A stretch of DNA of 64,000 nt, taken from assembly GCF_020497125.1 (NCBI RefSeq), contig NC_059080.1:47433563-47497562 (forward strand). Direction: 5' to 3'. This document shows positions 23,127-34,033 of the stretch, one piece after another; position 1 is the first letter of the stretch, and each line of letters starts with the position of its first letter. The stretch is from Mauremys mutica. Taxonomy: Eukaryota; Chordata; Testudines; Geoemydidae. The notes beneath the pieces are model-generated. The model made no database searches, was not told where the DNA came from, and saw only the letters and a list, made by a program, of their open reading frames with translations. Made by a program: the position numbers and the translations under genes.

Positions 23127-23969
23127 TAGTACTGGGTGGACTTTTAGGCTCTGAAGTTTACATTGTTTTGTTTTTGAGTGTAGTTACAGCAACAAAAAAA
23201 AATGTACTTTTGTAAATTGCACTTTCACAACAAAGAAATTGCACTACAGTACTTATGAGGTGAATTGAAAAAATATTTTTTGTTTATCATTTTTACAGTG
23301 CAAATATTTGTAATAAAAATAATATACACTTTGATTTCAATTACAACACAGAATACAGTATATATGAAAATGTAAAAAAAACAAAATAATAAATTTTCAT
23401 TGGTGTTCTATTGTTTAACAGTGTGATTAAAACTGCAATTAATCACGATAAAATTTGAGTTAATAGCATGAGTTAACTGCAATTAATCAACAGCCCTAGT
23501 TTAAACTGATTTTTACCAAAAAAAATCCTGGGTTTTACAAAAAGTATTATTCTTTTTTCCCTCCCAATTTTCACCCTACTTTCGGGTCATTCAAATATAT
23601 GTAAAAAATAACTTGTTTTATTAGGAAGACAATACATTGCATGAGATATATGTTTTACGATAATGCATTAATCTTTGAACAGACTAATGAATCTCACACC
23701 CATTTCAAGCTGTTAAGTAATGGTTTAAAGATTGACACACTAAAATGAGAAGAAAACGAAAATCTGTATTGGAATGTGTTTCAGAACACAAGGAAGTATT
23801 GGAAAGTTTTAATAAAAACAAAAGCAGGAGAAAAGGGTGAAGTTGAGTGTATGAGCCACAAAGGGTGTGGCCCAATTATTAAATGTAAATATTTACAGGC
23901 TAATAGTTCTGAATCTAAATAGTAAACTGTTTATTCAAATGAAAAGTTTTATTTGGGGATTAGAGATTG

Positions 23970-25907
23970 ACACAAAAAAACAGCTTACAAGAAGTAGAAG
24001 ACTGGACAAATAACCAGGGAGGAGTATAAAAGTATTGCTCAGGCATGCAGGTGTGAAATTAGGAAGGCCAAATCACACTTGGAGTTGCAGCTAGCCGGAG
24101 ATGTTAGGAGTAACAAGGGTTTATTTAGGTATGTTAGCAACAGGAAGAAAGTCAAGGAAAGTGTGGGCCCCTTGCTGAATGAGGGAGGGAACCTAGTGAC
24201 AGAGGATGTGGAGAAAGCTAGTGTACTCAATGCTTTTTTTGCCTCTGTCTTCACAGACAAGGTCAGCTCCCAGACAGCTGCACTCTGCAGCATGGTATGG
24301 GGAGGAGGTGACCAGCTCTCTGTGGAGAAAGAAGTAGTTCGGGGCTATTTAGGAAAGCTGGACGAGCACAAGTCCATGGGGCCGGATGCGCTGCATCCGA
24401 GGGTGCTAAAGGAGTTGGCCGATGAGATTGCAGAGCCATTGGCCATTATCTTTGAAAAATCATGGTGATCGGGGGAGGTCCCGGATGACTGGAAAAAGGC
24501 TACTGTAGTGCCCATCTTTAAAAAAGGGAAGGAAGATCCAGGGAACTACAGGCCAGTCAGTCTCACCTCAGTCCCTGGAAAAATCATGGAACAGGTCCTC
24601 AAGGAATCAATCCTGAACCACTTAAAGGAGGGGAAAGTGATCAGGAACAGTCAGCATGGATTCACCAAGGGCAAGTCATGCCTGACTAACCTAATTGCCT
24701 TCTATGATGAGATAACCGGCTCTGTGGATGAGGGGAAAGCAGTGGATGTGCTATTTCTGTACTTTAGCAAAGCTTTTGATACAGTCTCCCACAGTATTCT
24801 TGCTAGCAAGTTAAAGAAGTCTGGGCTGGATGAATGGACGGTAAGATGGATAGAAAATTGGCTAGATGGTCGGGCTCAACGGGTAGTGATCAATGGTTCC
24901 ATGTCTAGTTGGCAGCCGGTATCAAGTGGAGTGCCCCAAGGGTCGGTGCTGGGGCCGGTTTTATTCAATATCTTCATTAACGATCTGAAGGATGGTGTGG
25001 ACTGCACCCTTAGCAAGTTTGCAGATGACACTAAACTGGGAGGAGTGGTTGATACGCTGGAGGGTAGGGATAGGATACAGAGGGACCTAGACAAATTAGA
25101 GGATTGGGCCAAAAGAAATATGATGAGGTTCAACAAGGACAAGTGCAGAGTCCTGCACTTAGGGCGGAATCATCCCATGCACTGCTACAGACTAGGGACC
25201 GAATGGCTGGGCAGCAGTTCTGCAGAAAAGGACCTAGGGGTTACGGTGGACGAAAAGCTGAATATGAGTCAACAGCATGCCCTTGTTGCCAAGAAGGCTA
25301 TTGGCATTTTGGGTTGTATAAGTAGGGGCATTTCCAGCAGATCGAGGGATGTGATCATTCCCCTCTACTCAGCACTGGTGAGGCCTCATTTGGAGTACTG
25401 TGTCCAGTTTTGGGCCCCACACTACAAGGATGTGGACAAATTGGAGAGAGTCCAGCGGAGGGCAACAAAAATGATTAGGGGGCTGGAGCACATGACTTAG
25501 GAGGAGAGGCTGAGGGAACTGGGATTGTTTAGTCTGCAGAAGAGAAGAATGAGGGGGGATTTGATAGCTGCTTTCAACTACCTGAAAGGGGGTTCCAAAG
25601 AGGATGGATCTAGACTGTTCTCAGTGGTAGAAGATGACAGAACAAGGAGTAATGGTCTCAAGTTTTGCAGAGGGGGAGGTTTAGGTTGGACATTAGGAAA
25701 AACTTTTTCACTAGTAGGGTGGTGAAGAACTGGAATGGGTTACCTAGGGAGGTAGTGGAATCTCCTTCCTTAGAGGTTTTTTAAGGTCAGGCTTGACAAA
25801 GCCCTGGCTGGGATGCTTTAGTTGGGTTTGGTCCTGCTTTGAGCAGGTGGTTGGACTAGATGACCTCCTGAGGTCCCTTGCAACCCTGAGATTCTATGAT
25901 TCTATGA
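23970..25907 (+). mobile_element. 5'-truncated CR1 LINE
   Basis: The element begins inside ORF2, at the position matching about 61785 in the minus-strand copy, and runs to the CR1 terminus ATTCTATGATTCTATGA at 25891-25907. The last 110 bp (GGTCCTGCTTTGAGCAGG, GACTAGATGACCTCCTGAGG) match the tail of the SINE at 5.6 kb. It is nearly identical to the CR1 at 59.9-62.0 kb but in the opposite orientation. CR1 copies usually make no target duplication, and none was seen. Confidence 0.9.
24079..25725 (+). pseudogene. CR1 ORF2 reverse transcriptase, inactivated
   Basis: Frames at 24079-24468, 24508-25500 and 25525-25725 are one ORF2 broken by a TGA after KSW at about 24466, a frame disruption before MPIFKKGK, and a TAG after EHM at 25498. 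Reverse transcriptase motifs are visible: [17 protein letters not shown], the motif A region [28 protein letters not shown], and the YxDD-type loop FADDTKLGG. In motif A the catalytic Asp of FLDFSKAFD (intact in the 60 kb copy) is Tyr, from a GAC to TAC change. One Lys codon is also missing at about 25430. The endonuclease is absent through 5' truncation. Confidence 0.9.
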
Positions 25908-27206
25908 GATCTGTTGTTTTCTTAAACTCAGAGGTGGCATTGTGTTTGAGTTCTGTTTTAGTTCTGCAGCAAACCACACTGAATTCTGTTCACCAAAGAT
26001 TTAATCTGCTGAATACATTTTTCCCGTCCTTCCATCCACCAAAATAAACCCTGATATTAACGCAGAAAAAATAATAGTTTTTTTCAGCTATTTTACCTGT
26101 TTTTATTGTAGTAATAAACACTGATAAATTCCTGGGAAAAATTAAATAAAATAAAAACCAAAACCAAAAGGCCCTGCAAGTGAGATATTCAGTACACAAG
26201 AACCCTTTGAAAGCCCACAGAGGTGTCAGAGATGTGTTTTCTGTTTGTTTCTTTAAAAAGGTTCAACGGGATATTTACAGGTTTTAGTGAGAGTAGATTT
26301 AGGGCCCAACAACCTTGATAGTTAACACAAATTGTCATCTACTGCACTGAGAAATAAACAAACATATTTGCTTCCAGTTATAGTAATCTTAGATGCTGCT
26401 TGTAATTAGATTGGGTAGAAAATTTTCATATGGAACTGTGAGTCCCTTTAAAAGTGAATGTTAATCTTACATTTGTCTTCTTTAACTGTTCCTTGTTTGT
26501 GTAGGTTAGATTTTGATCATACACTGGTATCTGATTGAAAATGATAAATTCCTTCATTACACTAACAACGTAACTGGACTTCAGAAGGCTCATTTATAAA
26601 CATTAATATTGGAGTGTATGTACACAATTCTCTGTAGCACCTTTTCATTTTTGTTATATGCATTTGCATGTGGAGCCTGATCTATATTGTCCTGGTGAAG
26701 AAGTCAAACAAAGTTAACATTTCTTGCATTGATTAGTCTTGACTGCCAAGTGCCATTTGCTAAACACGCACCTTACTCAGCACTTGCCACAAGTGCCACA
26801 AACAAACAACTTTAATAGTTTCACATTCCAATAAATGTTTCTCATTTTTAAGAAATCTGATCACACATTTTTAGGCATTCTGAAGGTGTGGACAGTTGAT
26901 TGTCACTTTTTATAATCCAAATCTGGCCAAATGTTTAGGCTTCATAAAAGTTTCACAGAAGCTAAGAATACCAAAAATATTTTCAACAGGGAGTTTTTAA
27001 AGACATTCCAGCATTGCACTAGTACACAAGAACCTGAGAAACACAGGAAGAAATTAGATTAGAAGTATTTTTTAACTAGATGGAGTCTTTTCCGCTCCTC
27101 AAACTAGCAAGAGGAGACAGTAGTGCCATGTCATTTGAAAGATAATTGTTTCCCTGTATATTTATAATCAAATTTCAGATTCGAACTGTAACTGATGTCA
27201 CTAAGG
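25908..27206. other. Intronic sequence with no recognisable feature
   Basis: AT-rich sequence between the CR1 and the hAT MITE. No exon-like signals, open frames of note or repeat ends were found. Confidence 0.4.
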
Positions 27207-27533
27207 CAGGGGTTGGCAACCTCTGGCACGCGGCTCGCCAGGGTAAGCACCCTGGCGGGCCGGGCCAGTTTGTTTACTTGCCGCGTCGGCAGGTTTGGCC
27301 GATCCCGGCTCCCACTGGCCCCAGTCCCAGACCAATGGAGGTGGCGAGAAGCCAAGGCCAGCACATTCCTCGCCCGCACCGCTTCCCGCCGCCGCCATTG
27401 GCCTGGGATGGCGAACCACGGCCATTGGGAGCCGCAGTCGGCCGAACCGGTCGACGCAGCAGGTAAACAAACTGGCCCAGCCCACTAGGGTGCTTACCCT
27501 GGCAAGCCGCGTGCCAGAGGTTGCCAACCCCTG
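27207..27533. mobile_element. Palindromic hAT MITE, 327 bp, perfect 8-bp target duplication
   Basis: Flanked by CACTAAGG at 27199-27206 and 27534-27541. Ends CAGGGGTTGGCAACCTCTGG and its exact inverse form long terminal inverted repeats that continue through GCACGCGGCTCGCCAGGGTA and, more imperfectly, the AGTTTGTTTAC segment. The copy at 54616-54942 is also exactly 327 bp. CAGGGGTT...-type ends and 8-bp duplications place it in hAT. GC-rich with many CpG sites. Open frames on both strands are mirror images of the palindrome, not genes. Confidence 0.9.
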
Positions 27534-27954
27534 CACTAAGGTATTCATCTCCATACTAGTGATATGCAAACAAAAATGTTTATATATTTTTAAAGTTATT
27601 TTTACAAGTATAAACTCTGTTTAGAACTCATTAATTTCTAAGGTTTGTTTTGCCCTGAGCACATATTCTGTAATAGGTATCTTCACTACAGTGTTGATGT
27701 CTGGTCTATTTGCAGATACATAACAGTAAGAAAACCACATTAAACATATCTAACATTCTGTGAATGCAATGAATGAAATCTTAAGATACTCACAATGTGC
27801 CTTACTTCTAAGTCAAGGCTACTATTGAGGAGTTGGAATTAGTTCTGAATGTTATCTTGTTTAGTAAGCAAGAGTGAAATTGGTAAGCATGCACAAAAAA
27901 AACAAGTAGAGAGAGACAATTACCTCCTGTCAGTACACTCCATGTGATATTGGC

Positions 27955-28165
27955 TTGTTTTTTAAACTACATCATGTTGTTGACTCATATTTAATTTGTG
28001 ATCCATTATAACCCCCAGATCCTTGTCAGCAATATTACTGCCTAGCCAATTATTCCCCGTTTTGTAGTTGTGCTTTGATTATTTCCTTCCTAAGTGAAGT
28101 ACTTTACCCTTGGCTTTATTGAACCTCATCTTGTTGATTTCAGACCAATTATAGTTAGTCTAAAT
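27955..28165 (-). mobile_element. Old CR1 fragment
   Basis: The segment contains GTTGACTCATATTTAATTTG, CCCCCAGATCCTTGTCAGCA and CTTTATTGAACCTCATCTTG, which correspond in order and orientation to the minus-strand CR1 at about 60483-60640 (GTTGACTCATATTCAGC, CAACCCCTAGGTCCCTTTC, TTGTTGAACCTCATCATA). It is more diverged, so it belongs to an older subfamily. It lies close downstream of the SLAIN-like coding exon. Confidence 0.65.
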
Positions 28166-28387
28166 GGTCAAGGATAGAAATAGTCTGTTTATGCTCGTTT
28201 CATTCCAGCACAGGACTCTTGTAAACAAATAACTAACATTAACACCTTGATACCAGCTCCAGAAATGAAAATAGTGTACACTGTTCCATGTTAAAAGGGA
28301 ATCAGATGAATAATGTTTAACATGGGAATTCCAACTGTAGTCTACATTCCAGAACCTTTGTAATACTCATATCTTTGACATACATAC

Positions 28388-29097
28388 CAGCTGTCCTCTT
28401 CATCACTGCAGTTCCCAAGTTCTAGCACTTCCACTTCATCCAAAGCAGTATCATTCAAGAAGCTTCCTAAATCTCCACTCTCTTCATTTGGATTCTGTTC
28501 ACTCATTTTTACAGATGGATGAATACCTATGGTGATTAAGTCTTCCACGAGTTCTGTGCTGCTACTCCTATCCAGACTTGAAGAACAGCTGACATTAACA
28601 TCATTCTGCATTTCTGCATCATTCATATATTTTGGGTTGGGAGACACTTTCTCAGTAATACTAGGACGGCTATAATGCATTTGTACATCCACATCTTTTT
28701 TTAAGCAGTCGCTCTCTTTCACCTCTCTTTTTATTTTATTTAGTTTGTCATGTACATCTGCCATTATCTGTAATTCTTGCTTCTCTGTTATAGTGTTAAT
28801 GCTATTGTTAATTTCCATTCCATTGAGTCCTGAGTTATGATTATTCACACCCGTGTTTGTTTCTGTATTTGTCCCTAGCACATTTCTGTGGCTCCTAGTT
28901 CTCAGCTGCTGATTCTGGATCTCAAGTCTTCTCACTAGTTCCTGCAGCTTTCGCACCTCTTCCAACTCTGGGTGCACCTGATCAATACCTGGTTCCGTCT
29001 CAGATCCCATTGCAGAATTCTCTGTTGAGCCCCGCCCCAAGTCAGGTTCAAGGGCATGGTCCTGCTGTATGACAGGAGCGCTCCCAGGAACTACCAT
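28388..29097 (-). CDS. SLAIN-motif family protein, first coding exon
   Basis: On the minus strand an exon runs from an acceptor at 29121-29120 (TTGATGTCTTACAG) to a donor at 28387 (GCTG, then GTATGT). The likely start is the ATG at 29097-29095, giving about 236 residues plus a split Trp codon. Residues 44-68 (ELEEVRKLQELVRRLEIQNQ and on) form the N-terminal coiled coil typical of SLAIN proteins, which regulate microtubule plus-end growth. The middle is polar and low in complexity. The end is acidic, EVLELGNCSDEEDSW, and joins in phase to LYVSPRKS in the exon at 5.4 kb. The middle does not read like SLAIN1 or SLAIN2 as I know them, so the 'SLAIN motif-containing protein-like' paralogue of non-mammalian vertebrates is favoured. 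Frame beyond 29119 is intron read-through. Confidence 0.88.
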
Positions 29098-30223
29098 TTT
29101 CGAGACACACACAGCCTCACTGTAAGACATCAAAATATAGAAATTTAAGTGCATAAAGATGTACAATATCATTTTAAAATAAAGCATGGTTTTAAACAAA
29201 AATCCTGACATTTTATAAGCTGAAACTAATGACCTTAGGAGTAGGATAATGTTTACATTTGAAGACTATCTGCTATAGACTAGATCCACCAAAATCAGTT
29301 TAAGTACATTAATCCAATGTTGGCTTCAAATATTTTCCACCACAATATAAGGTTATAAATTCATTGAAATAACTGGATATCACTAAGAGATTCAGAAGCA
29401 ATGTATGCCTATCTTTGTTAGGTATATTAAGCTGAACTTGTGTGCTGGAGGCAGTTTGGCCCCAGACATATTACAGAGCATATTACATGTATCCTTTCAA
29501 AGTACTTTGTTTGCGCAGTTATTGTTAGAAATTAGATTAAACCAATTTCCTTGCATGCAGTCATTTACAGTAGTTTAGTTTCCATCTGTTTACATACAAA
29601 TACATTGAAAAAAAAAACACTGACTGAACAAAGTCAGGAAGTAGAGCGAGATGCTCATCTCAGACAATGGAAAACATAAGGAAAATGGTAAAATACTTTG
29701 TGCAAGAGTTAACACTAGAAAAACACTTCAGAAAATATTTCTATTGGCTCCGCTAAAAGATGATGCACTAACTATATTATATCAGTAATAACAGCACCTC
29801 AGTTATTGTGGAACACGTGAAAGTAATCATACATAATGTTTTTACTAGCATGCTTTTCTTGTTGCAGTGGCAAAATTTAAGAGGCAAACTCTCTGATCAA
29901 GAAATAAAATATCAGCAAGGAATAAAATATCAGACCTCATATTACAGGCTCCAATATGTTTTAGGAAGATAAACATGTGCTGTTCTTGAGTTAAGTGCTA
30001 CTGTCTGTCTTCAAGCAATTATGGTGGTTGTGTTGACTAAAAAAAGGGTATGTATAGAGAACTATCAGTCAGCCCTAAATTGCACACATATGCAGACTTG
30101 AAAAACACTGATGTGGTCCTGCACTTTCATTGCCACCATTTTATACTTCTTAATCAGTCATCATAATTATAACTATACAAAGAAAATTACACAACAAGAT
30201 ATTTGAGCTGCATAGTTACTTAC
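29098..30223 (-). other. 5' UTR edge and upstream intron of the SLAIN-like gene
   Basis: Bases 29098-29119 are the untranslated start of the coding exon; in frame with the ATG there is no upstream Met within the exon. The rest is AT-rich intron with no recognisable repeat. Confidence 0.5.
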
Positions 30224-30264
30224 TGAAGTCATCCAGAAAATCTTCTGATTCTTCCCTGTGCAAC
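30224..30264 (-). other. Possible small 5' UTR exon of the SLAIN-like gene
   Basis: On the minus strand, a 41-bp segment lies between a plausible acceptor (TTATGTTTCAAAG) and a strong donor (TTCA, then GTAAGTAAC). If joined to the exon starting at 29119, the frame leading into the main ATG has a stop, so it would be untranslated. The junction would create ATGACTTCA followed by TGA, a three-codon upstream frame. The segment could also be chance; transcript data would decide. Confidence 0.3.
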
Positions 30265-31899
30265 CTTTGAAACATAAAAAGAACAGCTAAATTAGTTCCA
30301 AAACTGACCCTTCATTTAAAAGCCTCCCTTGTAATTTCAAGTTAGTGTCCCATGATACAGCAAGCAAACACACACACACGACAATTCTGGCCATGTCCAT
30401 TTTATTGTGGAAAAAAAAAAAGTTACAAGGACACAACCAACTTGAATTCTAATCAATTAAAACACACACTGACACCGTTTCAGGTGCTAATCTGTACTGA
30501 GAATCCAGGCCAGTTTCTGTGGGTTTATAGGCAAGTTCTCTCTCTCACCACTCCTCTGGAGCTGCCTGAAAGACCCACAAAAAACAAGGAAAACTGCCGA
30601 ACTATACAGAGGAAACAGTGAAAAAAAAAAAGACTACACAAAGTGCAGTCAAATGCATAAAGTAAACAAACTGGAAAAAAACAGAAAATTGTTTTTCTTC
30701 TAATGTCTCTGTTACCTTATGTTATTTGTAACAACAATACTTAATTTCTACAGGAAAAAGAGTGTGAAGGAGGGGACTGTTTGTTTTTAAGTTGATGTTG
30801 CCTTTTCCCCCCTTGATTATCTATACACAAGATGAACATTTAAAGTTTAGACTGAGGTATTGTCTCTAAAGGCTTTGAACAAAAGGATGCTACAAGTGAA
30901 CTGAATTCACTTTAAACAGTACTACTTAAAAGTTATGCATGATGAAAAAATGGTACTGAGGTTGTTTTGGCATGGGGAACTCAAACTTGTTTGAGCTACA
31001 AAGCAATCCAATACTCAGTAACAAGCTTAGATCAAAAGTTTCTCTACATAAACATTTGCCTCTTCTGTCAATCCATTTGATCACTGAGTAAAAAACAAGT
31101 TATTTAAGAGGCACTTAATAGGTATGGTTCAGCGAGGCACTGAGGGAATCAGCATCAGAAGGGAATTTAAAACTTCCACTCTCACAGCAGAACACAGTGA
31201 ACCAAAGGGGAAAAATAAAGAGCTTTGTCACTTGCATAATCAACTCCATCAAAGACTAAAGGAAATAAAGCTAGATTTTGTTTCACTGGGAAAACAGGCA
31301 AACAGATTAAAGAAACATTAGCCCTTCCACAAACAAACCAAATCTAGAGATCACAGGCAACTACCAAATAAGCAGTAGTAGTAATATAGTATAAAAACAC
31401 TTTTTTTAAAACCCTACAGTTCATTACTAAAAATGATTAGGCATAAAATAACGATTTAGATATTCTGAAAAGCAACATCTAGATTTTAACAGCGACAGCA
31501 GGGAGATGGACTCCCCCTGTGATAAGTGACAAGGGATACAGCAGAAATGAACAACTGCCTAGGTTTCCCCACCCCTAGCATCAGCAAGGTCATTTCATAA
31601 AGAGCCCTTCCTCTTGCAGACAAACGCAACCCCCCCCCCCCCCTCCTTTGGGCAAAGAGGCAGGGTTTAACCTAAAAAAGCAGGCCGGTGTGCTTGCATT
31701 TTTCAGCCCAGTGCATTGCCCTTCCTGCAAACCTGTCCCCTACCTGTCCAGGGGGTTGATGGTAATACAAAACCAAAGGCAAGAACCGAAACCACCACTC
31801 GCTACGTGCCATGCAGGCTGTTCAGTGAGAATCCGGATTCACCGCCTCTCCAGGGACACACACAGCGACCACCACGCCCGATAGCACACACCCCTGATG
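30265..31899 (-). other. Probable first intron of the SLAIN-like gene
   Basis: Sequence between the possible second exon and the CpG island. It is AT-rich, with A-runs at 30411-30421 and 30620-30630 and 17 Cs at about 31629-31645. No other feature was recognised. The open frame at 30352-30621 is unsupported. Confidence 0.4.
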
Positions 31900-32560
31900 C
31901 GCAGGGAGGGATGGACAGCTCCGGGAGGAGCCCCGGCCTGCTTGGCTGGCCACACAATGACACCAGCCCGTGTCCAGTGGAGAAATAGGTCGGGGAGGAT
32001 TAAAGTCGGGGGCAAGCGCCGAGAGGGGACAGCGTGAAAAGCACAAATCCCTTAAACGGGGGCGGGGAATCCCCAGGGGCCCAGCAAGGGGGGGAGGAGC
32101 CCAGGAAGTGGGGAGCCCGGGGGGGGGGCGCTGGAACCCGCGAAAGCAGGGGGCCCGCAGGGAGCGCTGCCCGGTGGCTGCCGCGGTAGCCCATGAAGCG
32201 GGAAACGGAGGCCGCGGTGCTGGCTGGGGGCGGGGGAAAGCGGCCTCCGCACACACGGTACCTGCTGCGCGGCCGGTCCCAGGCTCGCGCCGCTGCCGCC
32301 TTTCCCCAGCTACGGTTGGAGCCTCTTTCGCTCCTGGAGGGGGAGGCTGCGGCGCGCGCATTCGAACCCCGCCCCGCCTCCTCCTCGGCGTGCGCCCCCC
32401 ACGCTCGCCAGCCGAGTTGGCGCAGGGATAGTAGAGCGGAGCGCGCGGAGGCTGCTGCGGCAGGGGCAGGCTCTGCATCAAGGGCTGCGTGAAAGCGAAA
32501 TGGTTGCTTGATGCTAAGGCTGGCGCCCCGGGCAAGCCAGCGCACCGCGAAGCTGTATGC
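31900..32560 (-). promoter_or_regulatory. CpG-island promoter and first exon of the SLAIN-like gene
   Basis: About 600 bp of sharply GC- and CpG-rich sequence (many CGCG, GGGCGGG and GCGGCC motifs) stands out from AT-rich surroundings, upstream of the SLAIN-like gene on its own strand. A good minus-strand donor (GCGCAGCAG, then GTACCGTG) sits at 32262-32261, so the first exon probably ends at 32262 and starts within 32263-32520. No TATA box is evident, as usual for CpG-island promoters. The many open frames here on both strands come from base composition. The island could also drive a divergent transcript to the right, but no exon supports that. Confidence 0.65.
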
Positions 32561-32596
32561 AAATTATGGAAATCAGCGATCAGATATTATGCAAAT
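32557..32596. promoter_or_regulatory. Two octamer (POU-factor) motifs upstream of the promoter
   Basis: The exact octamer ATGCAAAT occurs at 32557-32564 and again at 32589-32596, both on the plus strand, starts 32 bp apart. They lie just upstream of the CpG island relative to the minus-strand gene. This motif is the classic binding site of Oct/POU proteins. Two copies this close by chance is unlikely but possible; function is inferred. Confidence 0.4.
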
Positions 32597-32665
32597 TGCT
32601 GTGTGAAACATGCGTGTCTTTACACCGTCTTTTGTGCAGTGTGCATGCATGTTCCTATGTGCCAT

Positions 32666-33562
32666 GGGGTTACCAACTTTCTGATTGCAGAAAACCAAAC
32701 ACGATAGCTCCACCCTGCCCCCCCACCTTCTCTAAAGCCCCTCTCTCGCTCCAGCCCCCCTCCCTCATTTGAGCTCCCCACCCTCGTTCACTTTCACCGG
32801 GCTGGGGCAAGGGGTTGGTGTGCAGAAGGAGGTGAGGGCTCCAGCTGGGGGTGTGGGCTCTGGGATGTGGCTGGAGATGAGGGGTTTAGGTGCAGGAGGG
32901 CGTTCCGGGCTGGGGCAGGGGTGCAGGCTCTTGGAGGGAGTTCAGGTGCAGGAGGGGGCTCAGGGCTGGGACAGGGGGTTGGGGTGCGGGAAGCAGTGAA
33001 GGCTCTGGCTTGGGGTACAGGCTCGGGGGGGGGTGAGGATGAGGGGTTTGGGCTCTGAGCTGGGGCCGAGGGGTTCAGAATGTGTGAGGGGGTGCGAGGT
33101 CCAGGAGGGAGTTAGGGTGCGGGAGGGGGCTCAGGGCTGGGGTAGGGATTTGTGGTGTGGGCTCCAGGCAGCACTTATCTTAGGTGGGTCCCAAAATCGG
33201 CCAGCAAGTCCCTGCGGGCCCCTAGGTGGAGGCGTGGCCAGGCGCCTCTGCACGCTGTCCACGCCTGCAGGACCTGCCCTCAGCTCTCATTGGCCGCAGT
33301 TCCCGGCCATTGGGAGCTGCGGAGCCAACGCTTAGGGCAGGGGCAGCACACGGAGCCCCCATGGCCATCCTTGCGCTTAGGAGCCGGACATGCCTGCCGC
33401 TTCCGGGAGCCACGCAGAGCGAGGGCAGGCAGGGAGTCTGCCTTAGCCCCTCTGCACTGCTGACTGGACTTTTAGCGGCTCGGTCAGTGGTGCTGACCGG
33501 ACCCATCAGGGTCCCTTTTCCACCAGACATTCCAGTCAAAACTGGACACCTGGCAACCCTAA
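32666..33562. repeat. GC-rich minisatellite-bearing MITE-like repeat
   Basis: It begins at TGGGGTTACCAACTTTC and ends GGACACCTGGCAACCCTA, so the ends are imperfect inverted repeats of a GGGTTGCCA type. Between about 32800 and 33180 a G-rich unit (variants of GGGCTCAGGGCTGGG, GGGTGCGGGAG, GATGAGGGGTTTGGG) recurs with irregular period. A related G-rich block occurs at 52.1-52.7 kb. No matching target duplication was found. All open frames in it are composition effects. Confidence 0.5.
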
Positions 33563-33749
33563 TCCTAAAGTGTCAGTAGATTTATTGCAATCTTATGTGG
33601 GAGATTTGAGGATACCATAGGTGGGAGGCATGGACAACAGATGAGCCAATGAGTAACTTGTGTGTAAATTTGAGCAGCCTCAGGGCCCTATTGATCCTTG
33701 GACCCAAAGGAAAGGTGTAGTGCAGTTCATCAGCCTGAAAGGTTCAATA

Positions 33750-34025
33750 GCTATGAGCCAGATGTCAAAAAAATCATGAGATTGGCTTTAAAATAAGAAT
33801 TTTTTTAAAATAATAAAGTTTGAATTCTTTTTATTTGTCTTCCTTCTGAATCCTTAGGGTGCACTCAGGTCACTTTTTCAAGTGCAACCCTGAGGGCTAG
33901 AAACTTGCTTTTTAAAAATGAAACTGAGATTCTTACACAATCAGTTGACTGCAGGAGCTGAGGCCTTAAGAAAAATACCAAATGCCACAAGACACGCAAT
34001 AAAATCACAAGAGTTAGCAACAGTG
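33750..34025. repeat. Possible old MITE
   Basis: The left side contains AAAAATCATGAGATTGGCTT; the right side contains AAAATCACAAGAGTTAGCAA. These look like diverged copies of one motif, but the ends and duplications are not defined. Low confidence. Confidence 0.25.
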
Positions 34026-34033
34026 ATGTAGAG

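Larger units (their letters stand above)
21914..23498. mobile_element. Fold-back hAT element with 8-bp target duplication
   Basis: Exact 8-bp duplications GTTTAAAC flank it (21906-21913 and 23499-23506). Ends are TAGGGCTGTCAAGTGATT and, inverted, TAGGGCTGTTGATTAATT. Its arms are long inverted repeats: 21914 to about 22463 and about 22903-23498 match in opposite orientation, sharing CACTGTTAAACAATA, TTTGCACTGTAAAAA, TTTTTCAATTCACCT and the transposase C-terminus. Only the central 440 bp or so is single-copy. The arms have diverged, and the left arm contains a better coding copy. The element has no complete transposase. Confidence 0.85.

Noticed and set aside
31822..32562. Long open frames on both strands in the CpG island
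   Set aside because: Several overlapping frames in all phases, driven by GC content; no family features, and a good splice donor at 32262 points to an exon border within them.
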